DNA of 59,592 bases from Myroides injenensis M09-0166 (GTDB lineage: Bacteria; Bacteroidota; Bacteroidia; Flavobacteriales; Flavobacteriaceae): positions 1 through 59,592 of the forward strand of contig NZ_BAEX01000007.1 in the NCBI RefSeq assembly GCF_000246945.1, read 5' to 3'. The translations under genes were made by a program, and so were the position numbers. Of this stretch, positions 1 through 8,634 are shown one piece after another (position 1 is the first letter of the stretch; each line of letters opens with the position of its first letter). Below the pieces are notes generated by a model. It was not told where the DNA came from. It saw only the letters and a list, made by a program, of their open reading frames with translations, and did not search any database.

Positions 1-18
1 TTTTTTATAACTATTCTT

Positions 19-663
19 TTAATAATTTTTATTTTCTAACATAGGAACAAATTTAAAATCCCCATGTTCAAACTTTTCAAACTGTGTTTCATTAATTCTT
101 ATCAACTCTGTCATTATTTGATTCTCCTCACCTAGCGGAATAATAATTCTCCCCCCTACCTTTACTTGCCCTAATAAAGCTTGAGGAATATAAGGCGCAC
201 CTGCTGTTACAATAATAGAATCGAAAGGAGCATAATTAGGAAGCCCTTTATAACCATCTCCGAAAGTTAGCAATTTAGCACGTATACCTAATTTAGGTAA
301 CAAATTACTGGTCTTTCGATATAATTCATTTTGTCGTTCAATACTGTAAACCCTCGCCCCCATAGCAACTAAAACAGCCGTTTGATAACCACTCCCCGTT
401 CCTATTTCTAGAATCTTGTCATCTTTTTCTACTTTCAACAGTTGTGATTGAAAAGCTACAGTATAAGGCTGTGAAATAGTTTGCCCTGCTCCTATGGGAA
501 ACGCCTTATCTTGATATGCAAAATCCTCAAAACTTGAATCTAAAAATAAATGTCGTGGTACAGAACGAACTGCCTGGAGCACAGAGCGATCTTCTATTCC
601 TTTTTGTTTAAGAACTTCAACTAACTGATTTCTGAGACCTTGATGTTTTGCAGAATCCTTCAC
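19..663 (-). CDS. pcm: Protein-L-isoaspartate O-methyltransferase
   Basis: A 214-residue PCMT-family enzyme. It uses S-adenosylmethionine to methylate abnormal L-isoaspartyl residues in damaged cytosolic proteins so they can be repaired. Seen: the family block AGQTISQPYTVA (residues ~59-70), followed by the SAM-binding motif I LEIGTGSGYQTA (~85-96) and a second acidic strand end IERQNEL. The length matches the usual 205-220 residues. It is the last gene before the left window edge on the minus strand, so anything downstream in its operon is out of view. Upstream lies a 1.9 kb gene-free stretch, so it probably starts its own transcript. Start is the ATG at 661-663. High confidence. Confidence 0.95.
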   Translation of the reverse strand: MKDSAKHQGLRNQLVEVLKQKGIEDRSVLQAVRSVPRHLFLDSSFEDFAYQDKAFPIGAGQTISQPYTVAFQSQLLKVEKDDKILEIGTGSGYQTAVLVAMGARVYSIERQNELYRKTSNLLPKLGIRAKLLTFGDGYKGLPNYAPFDSIIVTAGAPYIPQALLGQVKVGGRIIIPLGEENQIMTELIRINETQFEKFEHGDFKFVPMLENKNY

Positions 664-865
664 TTTTTAAAAAATTAATTTGCACAAATTTAAGCATATT
701 TACTGATAAAGACTAGTTATAATTACCAATATAAGCGCTTAAGAAGAAGCAAAAACAATTTCTTTTACATCATACAAGGTTCTTAAGATACTTATCAAAT
801 GTCTAATAAACTACAAGTATTCTTATTTATTCACTCCCAAGAAATACTGCATCGTTGGCATTAAA

Positions 866-947
866 AAACAGTTCTTCAACATTTCTTCACCACCCCCATG
901 AAAAACGAGCCATTAATTAAAGAATTGTTGAAGCAATGTTTACTCCT
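866..947 (+). repeat. Diverged copy of palindromic repeat A
   Basis: The left arm AACAGTTCTTCAAC (868-881) and the right arm GAATTGTTGAAGCAATGTTT (922-941) match the two arms of the palindrome at 40391-40490 in order and orientation. The centre has diverged and is shorter. Homology to the other copies is visible only in the arms, so this is an old or partial copy. Confidence 0.5.
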
Positions 948-1084
948 CTTACTATCCTCACATAATTATCCAAATCGTATTACAATCTATATCATTTAAA
1001 ATCCCTAAAAAACTATATTTCTTATTTTAGTTCATAGATATATTTTACATACAAGAAGATAAAAGGCATATTTTTCTCTTTAAA

Positions 1085-1764
1085 GTCATCTTGACTTTTT
1101 AGTTTTCTGAAATCTCTTTAGACCTATCACCATAAAGACTATGAGTTCCAAGTCATCCAGCTAAATAATGTAGTATTGAATCTATTGTGTAAAGAATGAA
1201 AGACTTCTAACAAAGCATTAGTTCTTTCAATAGCATATCTCTCTCTGTATAGTTTTTCATCAAATTACATATTTTAATTCTTTTGTCCTTTTCGTACATT
1301 AGGAAAAATGTAAGCTCTTATTTATCTTTAAATATTCTTCTAAGCTTCTGTAAATCTAAACTAGCATAATCATTAATAAAATAATCAAGATAAAGGTTGT
1401 TCAGTATTCAGTAATTGAATAGTTATGTCTTCAAAATAAATTTCTACATCTTTCTACATCAAATATATCCTTTGCATCTCAATAAGTTATGAGTTTTTTC
1501 ATAAACAATTTAACGATGTGAGCAAAATAAAAAAACACCTTACTTTTTTTTAAGCCTGAAAAACATATCTAGTTAAATTACAATGTTTTAGATAAAAAAA
1601 ACAATTTATTGAGTTAAAAATAGAATGCTTGCCAAAGCCTGTATTCATAAGCACTCGTGCTAAATCCTTCAACACTTCTTCAACAATTCCCCATGATTGC
1701 TCCATATAGAGGACAATTTGTTGAAGGAATCTTGAAGAACTGTTGACGCGTTGTTGAAAAAATC
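1085..1764 (-). mobile_element. IS5-like transposase remnant with palindromic repeat A (copy 1)
   Basis: Read on the minus strand, the element begins at about 1764 with an imperfect palindrome (arms AACAGTTCTTCAA and TTGTTGAAGAAGTGTTGAAG). About 300 bp of spacer follows, then a broken transposase C-terminus. Across frames that part reads like SLDLQKLRRIFKDK, then LYRERYAIERTNALLEVFHS and RFNTTLFSWMTWN. This is the conserved C-terminal end of IS5/IS1031-type DDE transposases (YKERYxIERTNAW...RFDT). Stops and frameshifts show it is dead. The same order of palindrome, spacer and transposase occurs at 40385-41012. The distal end CTTGACTTTTTAG (1090-1102) is shared with the remnant ending at ~1930 and may be a former IS terminus. 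Confidence 0.7.
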
Positions 1765-1929
1765 CTCTCGCCTTTAGTAATAAATGCATATTGGACTCAA
1801 ATATTACATCAATCTTTTTAGGTATTTCTATTCAAAAAAGAACTTTAAATAAATACTTAGATGATTAATTTCTAAGAAATTTAAAAACAAAACGGTTGTA
1901 ATGAATTGGATAAATGATAATAAGATAAA

Positions 1930-2330
1930 AATATCTTGACTTTTTAGTGTTCTAAAATTTATTTAGACCTATGATGATAAAATCCATGAGATCCCATGTC
2001 AGCCTACTAGATAAAGTCGTCTTGAATCTATTGAATAAAGAATGAAAGCTGTGTAACCAAGCATTTATTCTTTCAATCGCACATCTTTCATTGTGTGGTT
2101 TCTTATCAAAATAATCATCTTCATCACCTTTTCCATTTCGTTAATTAGGACAGATACTAACTATTATTTCTTTATCTCTAACTGTTTTCTAAGCTACTAT
2201 GGATTAAAACAGTGAGGCTTTTGATTTATATCCTCTTTTTGGAAGTTGGAAGTGTAGAACTATATCTATTTCTATATTGTCACACTATCACTATGGCGTA
2301 TTTGGGACGCGTAGCTGTAGTTTTTGTTTA
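1930..2330 (-). mobile_element. Second IS5-like transposase remnant
   Basis: On the minus strand, 1950-2155 reads RNGKGDEDDYFDKK, then ERCAIERINAWLHSFHSLFN and RFKTTLSSRLTWDLMDFIII. This is a close relative of the transposase C-termini in the remnants at 1085 and 40790. Upstream (2156-2330) the similarity is fragmentary and frame-shifted. No palindromic repeat A precedes it. It ends with the same CTTGACTTTTTAG (1935-1947) as the first remnant, and the two lie in tandem. That fits two insertions of related elements, or an insertion next to a resident copy. Confidence 0.65.
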
Positions 2331-2479
2331 TTTAGTAACACAAATTTCTATACCCTTCATTCTTTTACAAAAGTCAAGACGACCACTTTTAATAGCTGCT
2401 AATCAAACAAAAACGCTGATTAAATAGAATTGGCAAAAGGACATTGACAAAGTCTTGCAACAAAGTTTATTTCGGAATT

Positions 2480-2511
2480 TTTATGCAATCCGTAAATAAG
2501 TTATATTTTTG
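2480..2511 (+). promoter_or_regulatory. Probable promoter of the oxidoreductase-hbd pair
   Basis: TATTTTTG at 2504-2511 matches the Bacteroidota -7 box TAnnTTTG. TTA at 2481-2483 lies 20 nt upstream where TTG is expected. Transcription would start about 11-14 nt before the ATG at 2529, giving a very short leader. Confidence 0.5.
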
Positions 2512-2528
2512 TTCAAAATAAAGATTTT

Positions 2529-3494
2529 ATGCTTAAAGTTGGTGTATTGGGTGCAGGTCATTTAGGTAAGATTCACTTACGTCTGCTTAACCAATCTGAA
2601 AAATATAATTTGGTAGGATTCTATGATCCTTTTACTGAAAATGCTGAAAAAGTAGCAGCTGAATTTGGATATCGAAAATTTGATACTATTGAAGAACTAA
2701 TAGATGCTGTCGATGTGGTAGACATTGTTACTCCTACACTTTCCCATTTCGACTGTGCTAAACTAGCAATTGAATCAGGTAAGCACGTTTTTCTTGAAAA
2801 ACCTATTACCACAACTGTTGCAGAAGCAGAGGCAATTATAGCCCTTACAGAAAAACACAACGTTTATGGTCAAGTGGGACACGTTGAAAGATTTAATCCT
2901 GCTTTTAGATCAGTAGTATCTAAGATTGAGAATCCAATGTTTATAGAAACACATCGTTTAGCAGAATTCAACCCTCGCGGAACAGATGTACCTGTAGTAC
3001 TTGATTTAATGATTCACGATTTAGATGCAATCTTAAGTGTTGTAAATTCTCCAGTAAAACACGTTAGTGCTAGTGGCGTTGCTATTATTAGCGAATCTCC
3101 AGATATTGCTAATGCGCGTATTGAATTTGAAAACGGATGCGTGGCAAATGTAACAGCAAGCCGCATCTCAATGAAAAATATGAGAAAAACACGTTTCTTC
3201 CAAAAAGATGCATATATCTCTGTAGATTTCTTAGAAAAAACATGTGAGGTAGTTAAGATGAAAGAAGCGCCTGAAGTACCAGGAGATTTTGATTTAATTC
3301 TACAAAATGCTGAAGGGGTTAAAAAACAAATTTATTATGACAATCCTGAAGTACATCAAAACAATGCAATTCTAGATGAATTAGAAACTTTTCACGATGC
3401 TATTGTAAATAAAACTAGACCAGTAGTAACACTAGAAGATGGTACTAAAGCATTAAAATTAGCTTATCAAATTATTGAAGCTTTTGGGAAATAG
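2529..3494 (+). CDS. Gfo/Idh/MocA family oxidoreductase
   Basis: A 321-residue NAD(P)-dependent dehydrogenase of the glucose-fructose oxidoreductase/inositol dehydrogenase family. Seen: N-terminal Rossmann motif GVLGAGHLGKIH (residues 5-16), the family signature HVFLEKPITT (~89-98), and a C-terminal alpha/beta substrate domain containing the block GHVERFNPAF (~117-126). The true substrate cannot be read from sequence; sugars, inositols and biliverdin-like compounds are all used in this family. It lies 35 nt upstream of a 3-hydroxyacyl-CoA dehydrogenase gene on the same strand, probably co-transcribed. Start ATG sits just behind a TAnnTTTG box. Family call firm, specific function unknown. Confidence 0.85.
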   Translation: MLKVGVLGAGHLGKIHLRLLNQSEKYNLVGFYDPFTENAEKVAAEFGYRKFDTIEELIDAVDVVDIVTPTLSHFDCAKLAIESGKHVFLEKPITTTVAEAEAIIALTEKHNVYGQVGHVERFNPAFRSVVSKIENPMFIETHRLAEFNPRGTDVPVVLDLMIHDLDAILSVVNSPVKHVSASGVAIISESPDIANARIEFENGCVANVTASRISMKNMRKTRFFQKDAYISVDFLEKTCEVVKMKEAPEVPGDFDLILQNAEGVKKQIYYDNPEVHQNNAILDELETFHDAIVNKTRPVVTLEDGTKALKLAYQIIEAFGK

Positions 3495-3529
3495 AAAACA
3501 TTAACTAACAAAAAATAAAATAATTAAAC

Positions 3530-4420
3530 ATGAAAAATATTGCAGTAATAGGTGCAGGTACTATGGGAAATGGGATTGCACACACCTTCGCTCAAAAAGG
3601 TTTTAAAGTATTATTAATTGATATTAATGAAAAATCAATAGAACGAGGAATGACTACGATTGCTAAGAATTTAGATCGTATGATTTCTAAAGGCACAATT
3701 ACTGAAGCTGACAAAAAAGCTACATTAGAAAACATTATCACTTATACAGAAATAAAAGATGGTGTTGTTAATGCTGATTTAGTAATTGAAGCAGCAACTG
3801 AAAATGTACAGTTAAAGTTAAATATATTCAAAGAATTAAGTGAAGTATGTGATGAAAATATTATTCTAGCTTCAAATACTTCTTCTATTTCTATTACGCA
3901 AATTGCATCTGTAGTAAAAAATCCAAGTAGAGTAATTGGTATGCACTTTATGAATCCTGTACCTATCATGAAATTGGTGGAAATCATTAGAGGATATAAT
4001 ACAAGTGATGATGTTACAAAACAAATCATGGATCTTTCAAAAACATTAGATAAAGTACCTACAGAAGTAAATGACTACCCAGGATTCGTAGCGAACAGAA
4101 TTTTAATGCCAATGATAAATGAAGCAATCGAGACACTATACAACGGTGTAGCTGGTGTAGAAGAAATCGATACAGTTATGAAATTGGGAATGGCACATCC
4201 AATGGGTCCTTTACAACTTGCAGATTTTATCGGATTAGATGTATGTCTATCAATACTTAATGTAATGTATGAAGGATTTAAAAATCCTAAATATGCTCCA
4301 TGTCCTTTATTAGTAAATATGGTGATGGCAGGTAAACTAGGAGTTAAATCAGGTGAAGGTTTTTACGACTATACAGAAAGTAAAAAAGCAGAGAAAGTAG
4401 CTAAGATGTTCTCTAAATAA
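3530..4420 (+). CDS. 3-hydroxybutyryl-CoA (3-hydroxyacyl-CoA) dehydrogenase
   Basis: A 296-residue stand-alone 3-hydroxyacyl-CoA dehydrogenase that interconverts 3-hydroxybutyryl-CoA and acetoacetyl-CoA with NAD(H). Seen: NAD-binding GAGTMGNGIAH (residues 8-18), LASNTSSI (~115-122), the catalytic His region IGMHFMNPVP (~137-146), and the C-terminal helical domain ending LGVKSGEGFYDY. The length is typical of single-domain Hbd/PaaH rather than the fused FadB type. It follows the oxidoreductase by 35 nt and is followed by a 12-bp stem-loop, so these two genes may form one unit. A role in fatty acid, amino acid or phenylacetate breakdown is possible; context does not decide. Confidence 0.92.
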   Translation: MKNIAVIGAGTMGNGIAHTFAQKGFKVLLIDINEKSIERGMTTIAKNLDRMISKGTITEADKKATLENIITYTEIKDGVVNADLVIEAATENVQLKLNIFKELSEVCDENIILASNTSSISITQIASVVKNPSRVIGMHFMNPVPIMKLVEIIRGYNTSDDVTKQIMDLSKTLDKVPTEVNDYPGFVANRILMPMINEAIETLYNGVAGVEEIDTVMKLGMAHPMGPLQLADFIGLDVCLSILNVMYEGFKNPKYAPCPLLVNMVMAGKLGVKSGEGFYDYTESKKAEKVAKMFSK

Positions 4421-4439
4421 TAAAAAATAAACAACTAAG

Positions 4440-4475
4440 GATAGTTAACTCATTTATGGAGTTAACTATCTTTAA
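4440..4475 (+). terminator. Stem-loop after hbd
   Basis: Perfect 12-bp inverted repeat GATAGTTAACTC / GAGTTAACTATC (4440-4451 and 4459-4470) with a 7-nt loop, followed by only TTTAAT. Probably a weak terminator between hbd and the DUF1015 operon. Confidence 0.6.
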
Positions 4476-4502
4476 TATGAATTTGATACCATAAACATAA
4501 TA

Positions 4503-5720
4503 ATGGCAAAAATTATTCCTTTTCAAGGTTTACGACCAACACGTGATAAAGTTAGTTTAGTTAGTTGTCGTTCTTACGAAGAACATACAGCTGTAGAAAT
4601 AGCTTATCTATTAGATTACAATCCATTTTCATTTCTACACGTTTTAAATCCAGCCTATGTTAACCCTCAAAAAGTAACTAGTGATAAGAGATTTAAAATG
4701 GTCGCAGCTAAATTAAATGATTTCAAAAAGGAAGGAATTTTAATTAAAGAAGAAAAGCCTGTTCTTTATCTTTATCAAATTCAAAATAAAACCACTCTAT
4801 TTACAGGTATTATTGCAGGTACTTCACTTGAGGATTACCAAACAAACGTAATTAAAAAACACGAGGATACACTAGAATATCGTGTGAAATTATTCAAGGA
4901 ATATCTTGAGTACAGTAGATTTAATACAGAGCCTGTATTAATGATGTACCCTGATAATAAAAGTATTAATGAATGGATTACTGAATATAAAAATGGCAGA
5001 CCTATTTATGACTTTTCAACGGTTACAAAAGAAAGACATACCATTTGGAAAATAAATCAACAATCAGATATTGATTGGTTATGTCAGCAGTTTGATTCTA
5101 TCAACGAGATGTATATTGCTGATGGTCACCACCGTTTTGCCTCAGCAGATCTCTTACATCAAGAAAATCCTAATAATGAAAAAGGTCATAAAGACTCTGT
5201 AATGACTTATTTAATATCAGATAGTAATATTAAAATATATGAGTTTAATAGGATTATTCATGATTTAAACAATCATACAAAAGAAGAATTCTTATCACTA
5301 CTAGAGACAAAATTTACTGTTATTAATAAAGAACAGCAACTTTGGAAACCTACTAAAAAGATGGAATTCGGAATGTATTTGGATGGGGACTTTTATGCGC
5401 TTACATTAAAAAACAAATTAGAAACAGACGATATTTTACAGCAATTAGATGCACAAATCTTATATGATGAAGTTCTTCATCCTATTTTAGGTCTAGATGA
5501 TTTAAGAAATGACGCAAGAATTGATTATATACCTGGTAATGAATCTATTGTTTCTATTAAAGAATTAGTGGATGACGGCGAATATGAAGTGGGTTTCATG
5601 CTATACCCTACTAATGTTCATGAAATAAAAAAGGTAGCAGATAATTCTTTAATTATGCCTCCAAAAAGTACCTACATCGAGCCTAAATTCTCGAATGGAT
5701 TATTAATTTATGAAATTTAA
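4503..5720 (+). CDS. DUF1015 family protein
   Basis: A 405-residue DUF1015 protein, a conserved bacterial and archaeal family with no established biochemical role. Seen: the start MAKIIPFQGLRPTRDKVS and the diagnostic block YIADGHHRFASA at residues ~202-213, whose GHHR is the family signature. Length is typical. It is the first gene of a run of six same-strand genes to 10277 with gaps of 1-17 nt or overlaps. In other Bacteroidota this family is often found near serine biosynthesis genes; that is not the case here. Start ATG at 4503 follows the stem-loop at 4440. Confidence 0.85.
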   Translation: MAKIIPFQGLRPTRDKVSLVSCRSYEEHTAVEIAYLLDYNPFSFLHVLNPAYVNPQKVTSDKRFKMVAAKLNDFKKEGILIKEEKPVLYLYQIQNKTTLFTGIIAGTSLEDYQTNVIKKHEDTLEYRVKLFKEYLEYSRFNTEPVLMMYPDNKSINEWITEYKNGRPIYDFSTVTKERHTIWKINQQSDIDWLCQQFDSINEMYIADGHHRFASADLLHQENPNNEKGHKDSVMTYLISDSNIKIYEFNRIIHDLNNHTKEEFLSLLETKFTVINKEQQLWKPTKKMEFGMYLDGDFYALTLKNKLETDDILQQLDAQILYDEVLHPILGLDDLRNDARIDYIPGNESIVSIKELVDDGEYEVGFMLYPTNVHEIKKVADNSLIMPPKSTYIEPKFSNGLLIYEI

Positions 5721-5731
5721 AAACTTTAAAA

Positions 5732-6403
5732 ATGTCAATTGGAAATAATTTAAATCAAATAAAAGCTTCTTTGCCTAATAATGTAACCCTTGTAGCTGTA
5801 TCAAAAACTAAACCGAATCAAGCTATTATTGAAGCATATGAAGCAGGGCAACGTATTTTTGGTGAAAATAAAATACAGGAGATGACTAACAAATATGAAA
5901 TCCTCCCTAAAGATATCCAATGGCATATGATAGGTCATGTTCAAAGAAATAAAGTAAAATATATTGCTCCTTATGTATCTTTAATACATGGTGTAGATAG
6001 TTTTAAATTACTACAAGAAATAAATAAACAAGCAAAAAAATACGATAGAGTTATTCCTTGTTTATTACAACTTTTTATCGCCAAAGAAGAAACAAAGTTT
6101 GGTTTAGATCAATCAGAACTTTTTGAAATTTTAAATAGTGATGAATTTAAAGCACTAGAAAATATTTCAATAAAAGGATTAATGGGTATGGCTACATTTA
6201 CGGATAATGAAAGTACCATTAGACAAGAATTCACTTCATTAAAGAAAATATACGATGAAGTAAACCAAAAATTTAATCAACTAGACAACGTAGATTTAAC
6301 TACTCTATCTATGGGGATGAGTAACGACTATAAAATAGCTATTGAATGTGGTAGTACTATGATAAGAATAGGTAGTAGCATATTTGGTAACCGTAATTAT
6401 TAA
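5732..6403 (+). CDS. YggS/PLPBP family pyridoxal phosphate homeostasis protein
   Basis: A 223-residue member of the PLP-binding YggS/PROSC family. It binds pyridoxal 5'-phosphate and buffers vitamin B6 pools, and has no known enzymatic activity. Seen: PLP-lysine motif VAVSKTKP (K25), GENKIQEM, WHMIGHVQRNKVK, and the C-terminal phosphate-binding stretch IECGSTMIRIGSSIFGNR. The single alanine-racemase-N-like barrel is complete. It starts 11 nt after the DUF1015 stop and is followed 17 nt later by the exonuclease fusion, so it sits inside an operon. Confidence 0.93.
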   Translation: MSIGNNLNQIKASLPNNVTLVAVSKTKPNQAIIEAYEAGQRIFGENKIQEMTNKYEILPKDIQWHMIGHVQRNKVKYIAPYVSLIHGVDSFKLLQEINKQAKKYDRVIPCLLQLFIAKEETKFGLDQSELFEILNSDEFKALENISIKGLMGMATFTDNESTIRQEFTSLKKIYDEVNQKFNQLDNVDLTTLSMGMSNDYKIAIECGSTMIRIGSSIFGNRNY

Positions 6404-6420
6404 TTAATACCACAAATACA

Positions 6421-7770
6421 TTGTACGCAATTTTAGATATTGAAACTACTGGTGGACAGTATAATGAAGAAGGGATAACTGAGATAGCCATTTATAAATT
6501 TGATGGTGAAAAAGTTGTTGACCAATTTATAAGCTTACTTAATCCAGAAATAGAAATCCAACCATTTGTAGTTAAACTGACAGGAATTAATAATGCTATG
6601 TTAAGGCTTGCACCAAAGTTTTTTGAAGTAGCCAAGCGCATTTTAGAAATTACTGAAGGTTGTATCATTGTCGCGCACAATGCTGAGTTTGACTATCGTG
6701 TAATTCGCAATGAGTTTAAAAGACTTGGTTATAACTACCACAGGGATACTTTATGTTCGGTAGAACTATCTCAAAAAATATTACCTGATATGCCATCTTA
6801 CTCTCTAGGTAAATTAGTAAGATCTTTAGGAATTCCTATTGCAGATCGTCATAGAGCTAGTGGCGATGCTTTAGCAACCCTGAAGCTATTCCAGTTATTA
6901 CTTTCTAAAGATCAAGAAAAAAGGATTTTAAAATCAATGGTAAAATCAGATATCAAAACGGGAATTAATCCTAAATTTCTTGATATTGCTGATAACCTAC
7001 CCGCTACAGTAGGTATATATTATATTCACAATGAAGAAGGACAAATTATTTTCATTGGAAAAAGTCGTAATATTAAAAAGAAAGTACTTCAACATTTTAC
7101 CAGTAATTCAACTGTTTTTAAGAAAATACAGAAAGAAACTTATACTGTAACGTTCGAAAAAACTGGGAATGAATTAATTGCTCTTTTAAAGGAAGCAGAG
7201 GAAATAGCTATTAATAAACCTAAATACAATAAAGTTTCCAAAAAAAGTGTTTACCCCTATTCACTTTATTTAAAGTATAATATAAAAGGTTATATCTACT
7301 TATCAATAGAGAAAACTGATGGGCGAAAACGAAATCAAATGGCTTTTACCTCTCCTAATGAAGGTAAAAAATTTATAGATAAAATATTTAAAGAATTTGA
7401 ATCTTTTTATTTCTTAGATTTAATCAATGAAAAGAAGTCAAATAAAATTACCTCAGAAAACTTTTCAGACTCTTTAGAGAAAGATAGTGATATATATAAT
7501 AAATCAATACTATCACTATTTGAAAAATACAATATTGATTGCGATAATGTATTAATTATTTATAAAGGAAGAAAAGTAGATGAAAAAAGTGCTGTGGTTC
7601 TTCAACAAGGTAAACTAGTAGGATATTGCTATTTCGATTTAAATTATCAAATAAATTCTCCTGAACGTTTAGCTGCGAATGTAACGCCAATTACGTTCAA
7701 CCGCAATAATCGCAATATCATTTTAAATTATTTAAATAAGAAAGTTGGTTATAAATTAATACAGTTTTAA
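6421..7770 (+). CDS. DnaQ-like 3'-5' exonuclease fused to a GIY-YIG domain
   Basis: A 449-residue two-domain nuclease. Residues 1-165 are a DEDDh exonuclease of the DNA polymerase III epsilon type: DIETTG (D6, E8), AHNAEFDYR (D91) and HRASGDA (H144, D149). From ~194 a GIY-YIG domain like the UvrC N-terminus follows: VGIYYI, FIGKSRNIKKKV and a Glu-bearing helix LLKEAEE before NKPKYN. The last ~140 residues are unassigned. Related exonuclease/UvrC-like fusions are known in bacteria and presumed to act in DNA repair. Oddity: the catalytic Arg of GIY-YIG (KKRV in UvrC) is Lys here (K221). The start must be TTG at 6421 because the ExoI motif begins at residue 6. Cytosolic. Confidence 0.88.
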   Translation: MYAILDIETTGGQYNEEGITEIAIYKFDGEKVVDQFISLLNPEIEIQPFVVKLTGINNAMLRLAPKFFEVAKRILEITEGCIIVAHNAEFDYRVIRNEFKRLGYNYHRDTLCSVELSQKILPDMPSYSLGKLVRSLGIPIADRHRASGDALATLKLFQLLLSKDQEKRILKSMVKSDIKTGINPKFLDIADNLPATVGIYYIHNEEGQIIFIGKSRNIKKKVLQHFTSNSTVFKKIQKETYTVTFEKTGNELIALLKEAEEIAINKPKYNKVSKKSVYPYSLYLKYNIKGYIYLSIEKTDGRKRNQMAFTSPNEGKKFIDKIFKEFESFYFLDLINEKKSNKITSENFSDSLEKDSDIYNKSILSLFEKYNIDCDNVLIIYKGRKVDEKSAVVLQQGKLVGYCYFDLNYQINSPERLAANVTPITFNRNNRNIILNYLNKKVGYKLIQF

Positions 7771-7782
7771 AATACACAAGCC

Positions 7783-8634
7783 TTGAGAAAGAGATTAAAG
7801 AATAAGTGGGATATACTCAAACAAAAGATTTATATCGTTATTTATGGTTCAAATACATTTGCAGGAAAGTTATTTGACCTTACTTTACTTGGTATTATAT
7901 TATTAAGTGTATTCTTAATAATGCTAGAATCTATAGAAAGCTTTGATATGAAACACCATATCAGCTTAAAGGTTTTGGAATGGATTATTACTGTCTTCTT
8001 TACTATTGAATATATATTAAGGATTTTATGTAATAAAAAACCATTAAAGTATGTATTTAGTTTTTATGGTATTGTAGATCTAATTTCTATTTTACCTATG
8101 TACCTATCTTTCTTTATAGTAGATGCACAAGTATTAACGGTAGTAAGAGCATTGCGTTTATTGCGTTTATTCGGAATTTTAAACTTAGTTCCTTATATTG
8201 GTCAAGAATCTCATTTGAAACTAGCAATAAAAGCAAGTAGAACAAAGATTATAGTTTTTGTTTACTTTGTCTTAGTGGTTTCAATAATTCTGGGAGCACT
8301 AATGTATGTTATTGAAGGTAAAGAAAATGGATTCTCAAGTATTCCACACAGTATCTATTGGTGTATAGTAACCCTAACTACTGTAGGATATGGAGATATT
8401 GCTCCACAAACAATACTAGGGCAAGTTATTGCTTCATTTATCATGATTATGGGATACGGTATTATCGCTGTGCCAACGGGTATTGTAACAGCTGAATTTT
8501 CTAATATTAAAAGAAATAGATTAGATGCTAAAAAAAGAAGAAACTGCCCTTCTTGTACAACAATTATTTATGATGAAGATGCTAATTACTGCTATAATTG
8601 TGGTCAAAAATTAGGAAATGTATACAGAAAATAA
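7783..8634 (+). CDS. Voltage-gated-type potassium channel with C-terminal zinc ribbon
   Basis: A 283-residue six-helix ion channel. Seen: S1 at ~32-50, S2 and S3 at ~66-110, an S4-like segment VLTVVRALRLLRLF with arginines R122, R125 and R128, the pore helix, and the K+ selectivity filter TVGYGD (200-205), followed by S6 to ~235. The cytoplasmic tail carries a zinc ribbon, C255-x2-C258 and C270-x2-C273, unusual in a channel of this size. The start is TTG at 7783; no ATG precedes the S1 helix. Its last 17 nt overlap miaA. Potassium selectivity is inferred from the filter. Confidence 0.88.
   Translation: MRKRLKNKWDILKQKIYIVIYGSNTFAGKLFDLTLLGIILLSVFLIMLESIESFDMKHHISLKVLEWIITVFFTIEYILRILCNKKPLKYVFSFYGIVDLISILPMYLSFFIVDAQVLTVVRALRLLRLFGILNLVPYIGQESHLKLAIKASRTKIIVFVYFVLVVSIILGALMYVIEGKENGFSSIPHSIYWCIVTLTTVGYGDIAPQTILGQVIASFIMIMGYGIIAVPTGIVTAEFSNIKRNRLDAKKRRNCPSCTTIIYDEDANYCYNCGQKLGNVYRK

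Larger units (their letters stand above)
664..2528. other. Gene-poor stretch with decayed mobile-element sequence
   Basis: Almost 1.9 kb between pcm and the oxidoreductase at 2529 contains no convincing intact gene. Positions 664-865 hold nothing I can recognise. The remainder carries a diverged palindromic repeat (866-947), an IS5-like transposase remnant joined to a better copy of that palindrome (1085-1764), and a second transposase remnant (about 1930-2330). The two short open frames here (1550-1789 minus, 2212-2427 plus) fall inside the decayed elements. The last 100 bp carry the probable promoter of the next gene. Confidence 0.75.

Noticed and set aside
1550-1789. 79-codon minus-strand open frame
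   Set aside because: Lies inside the decayed element and runs from palindrome to spacer. It has no promoter or terminator, and the frame ends earlier in the copy at 40385.
2212-2427. 71-codon plus-strand frame with hydrophobic residues
   Set aside because: Antisense to the second transposase remnant; the hydrophobicity comes from AT-rich sequence, and no promoter or related protein is recognised.
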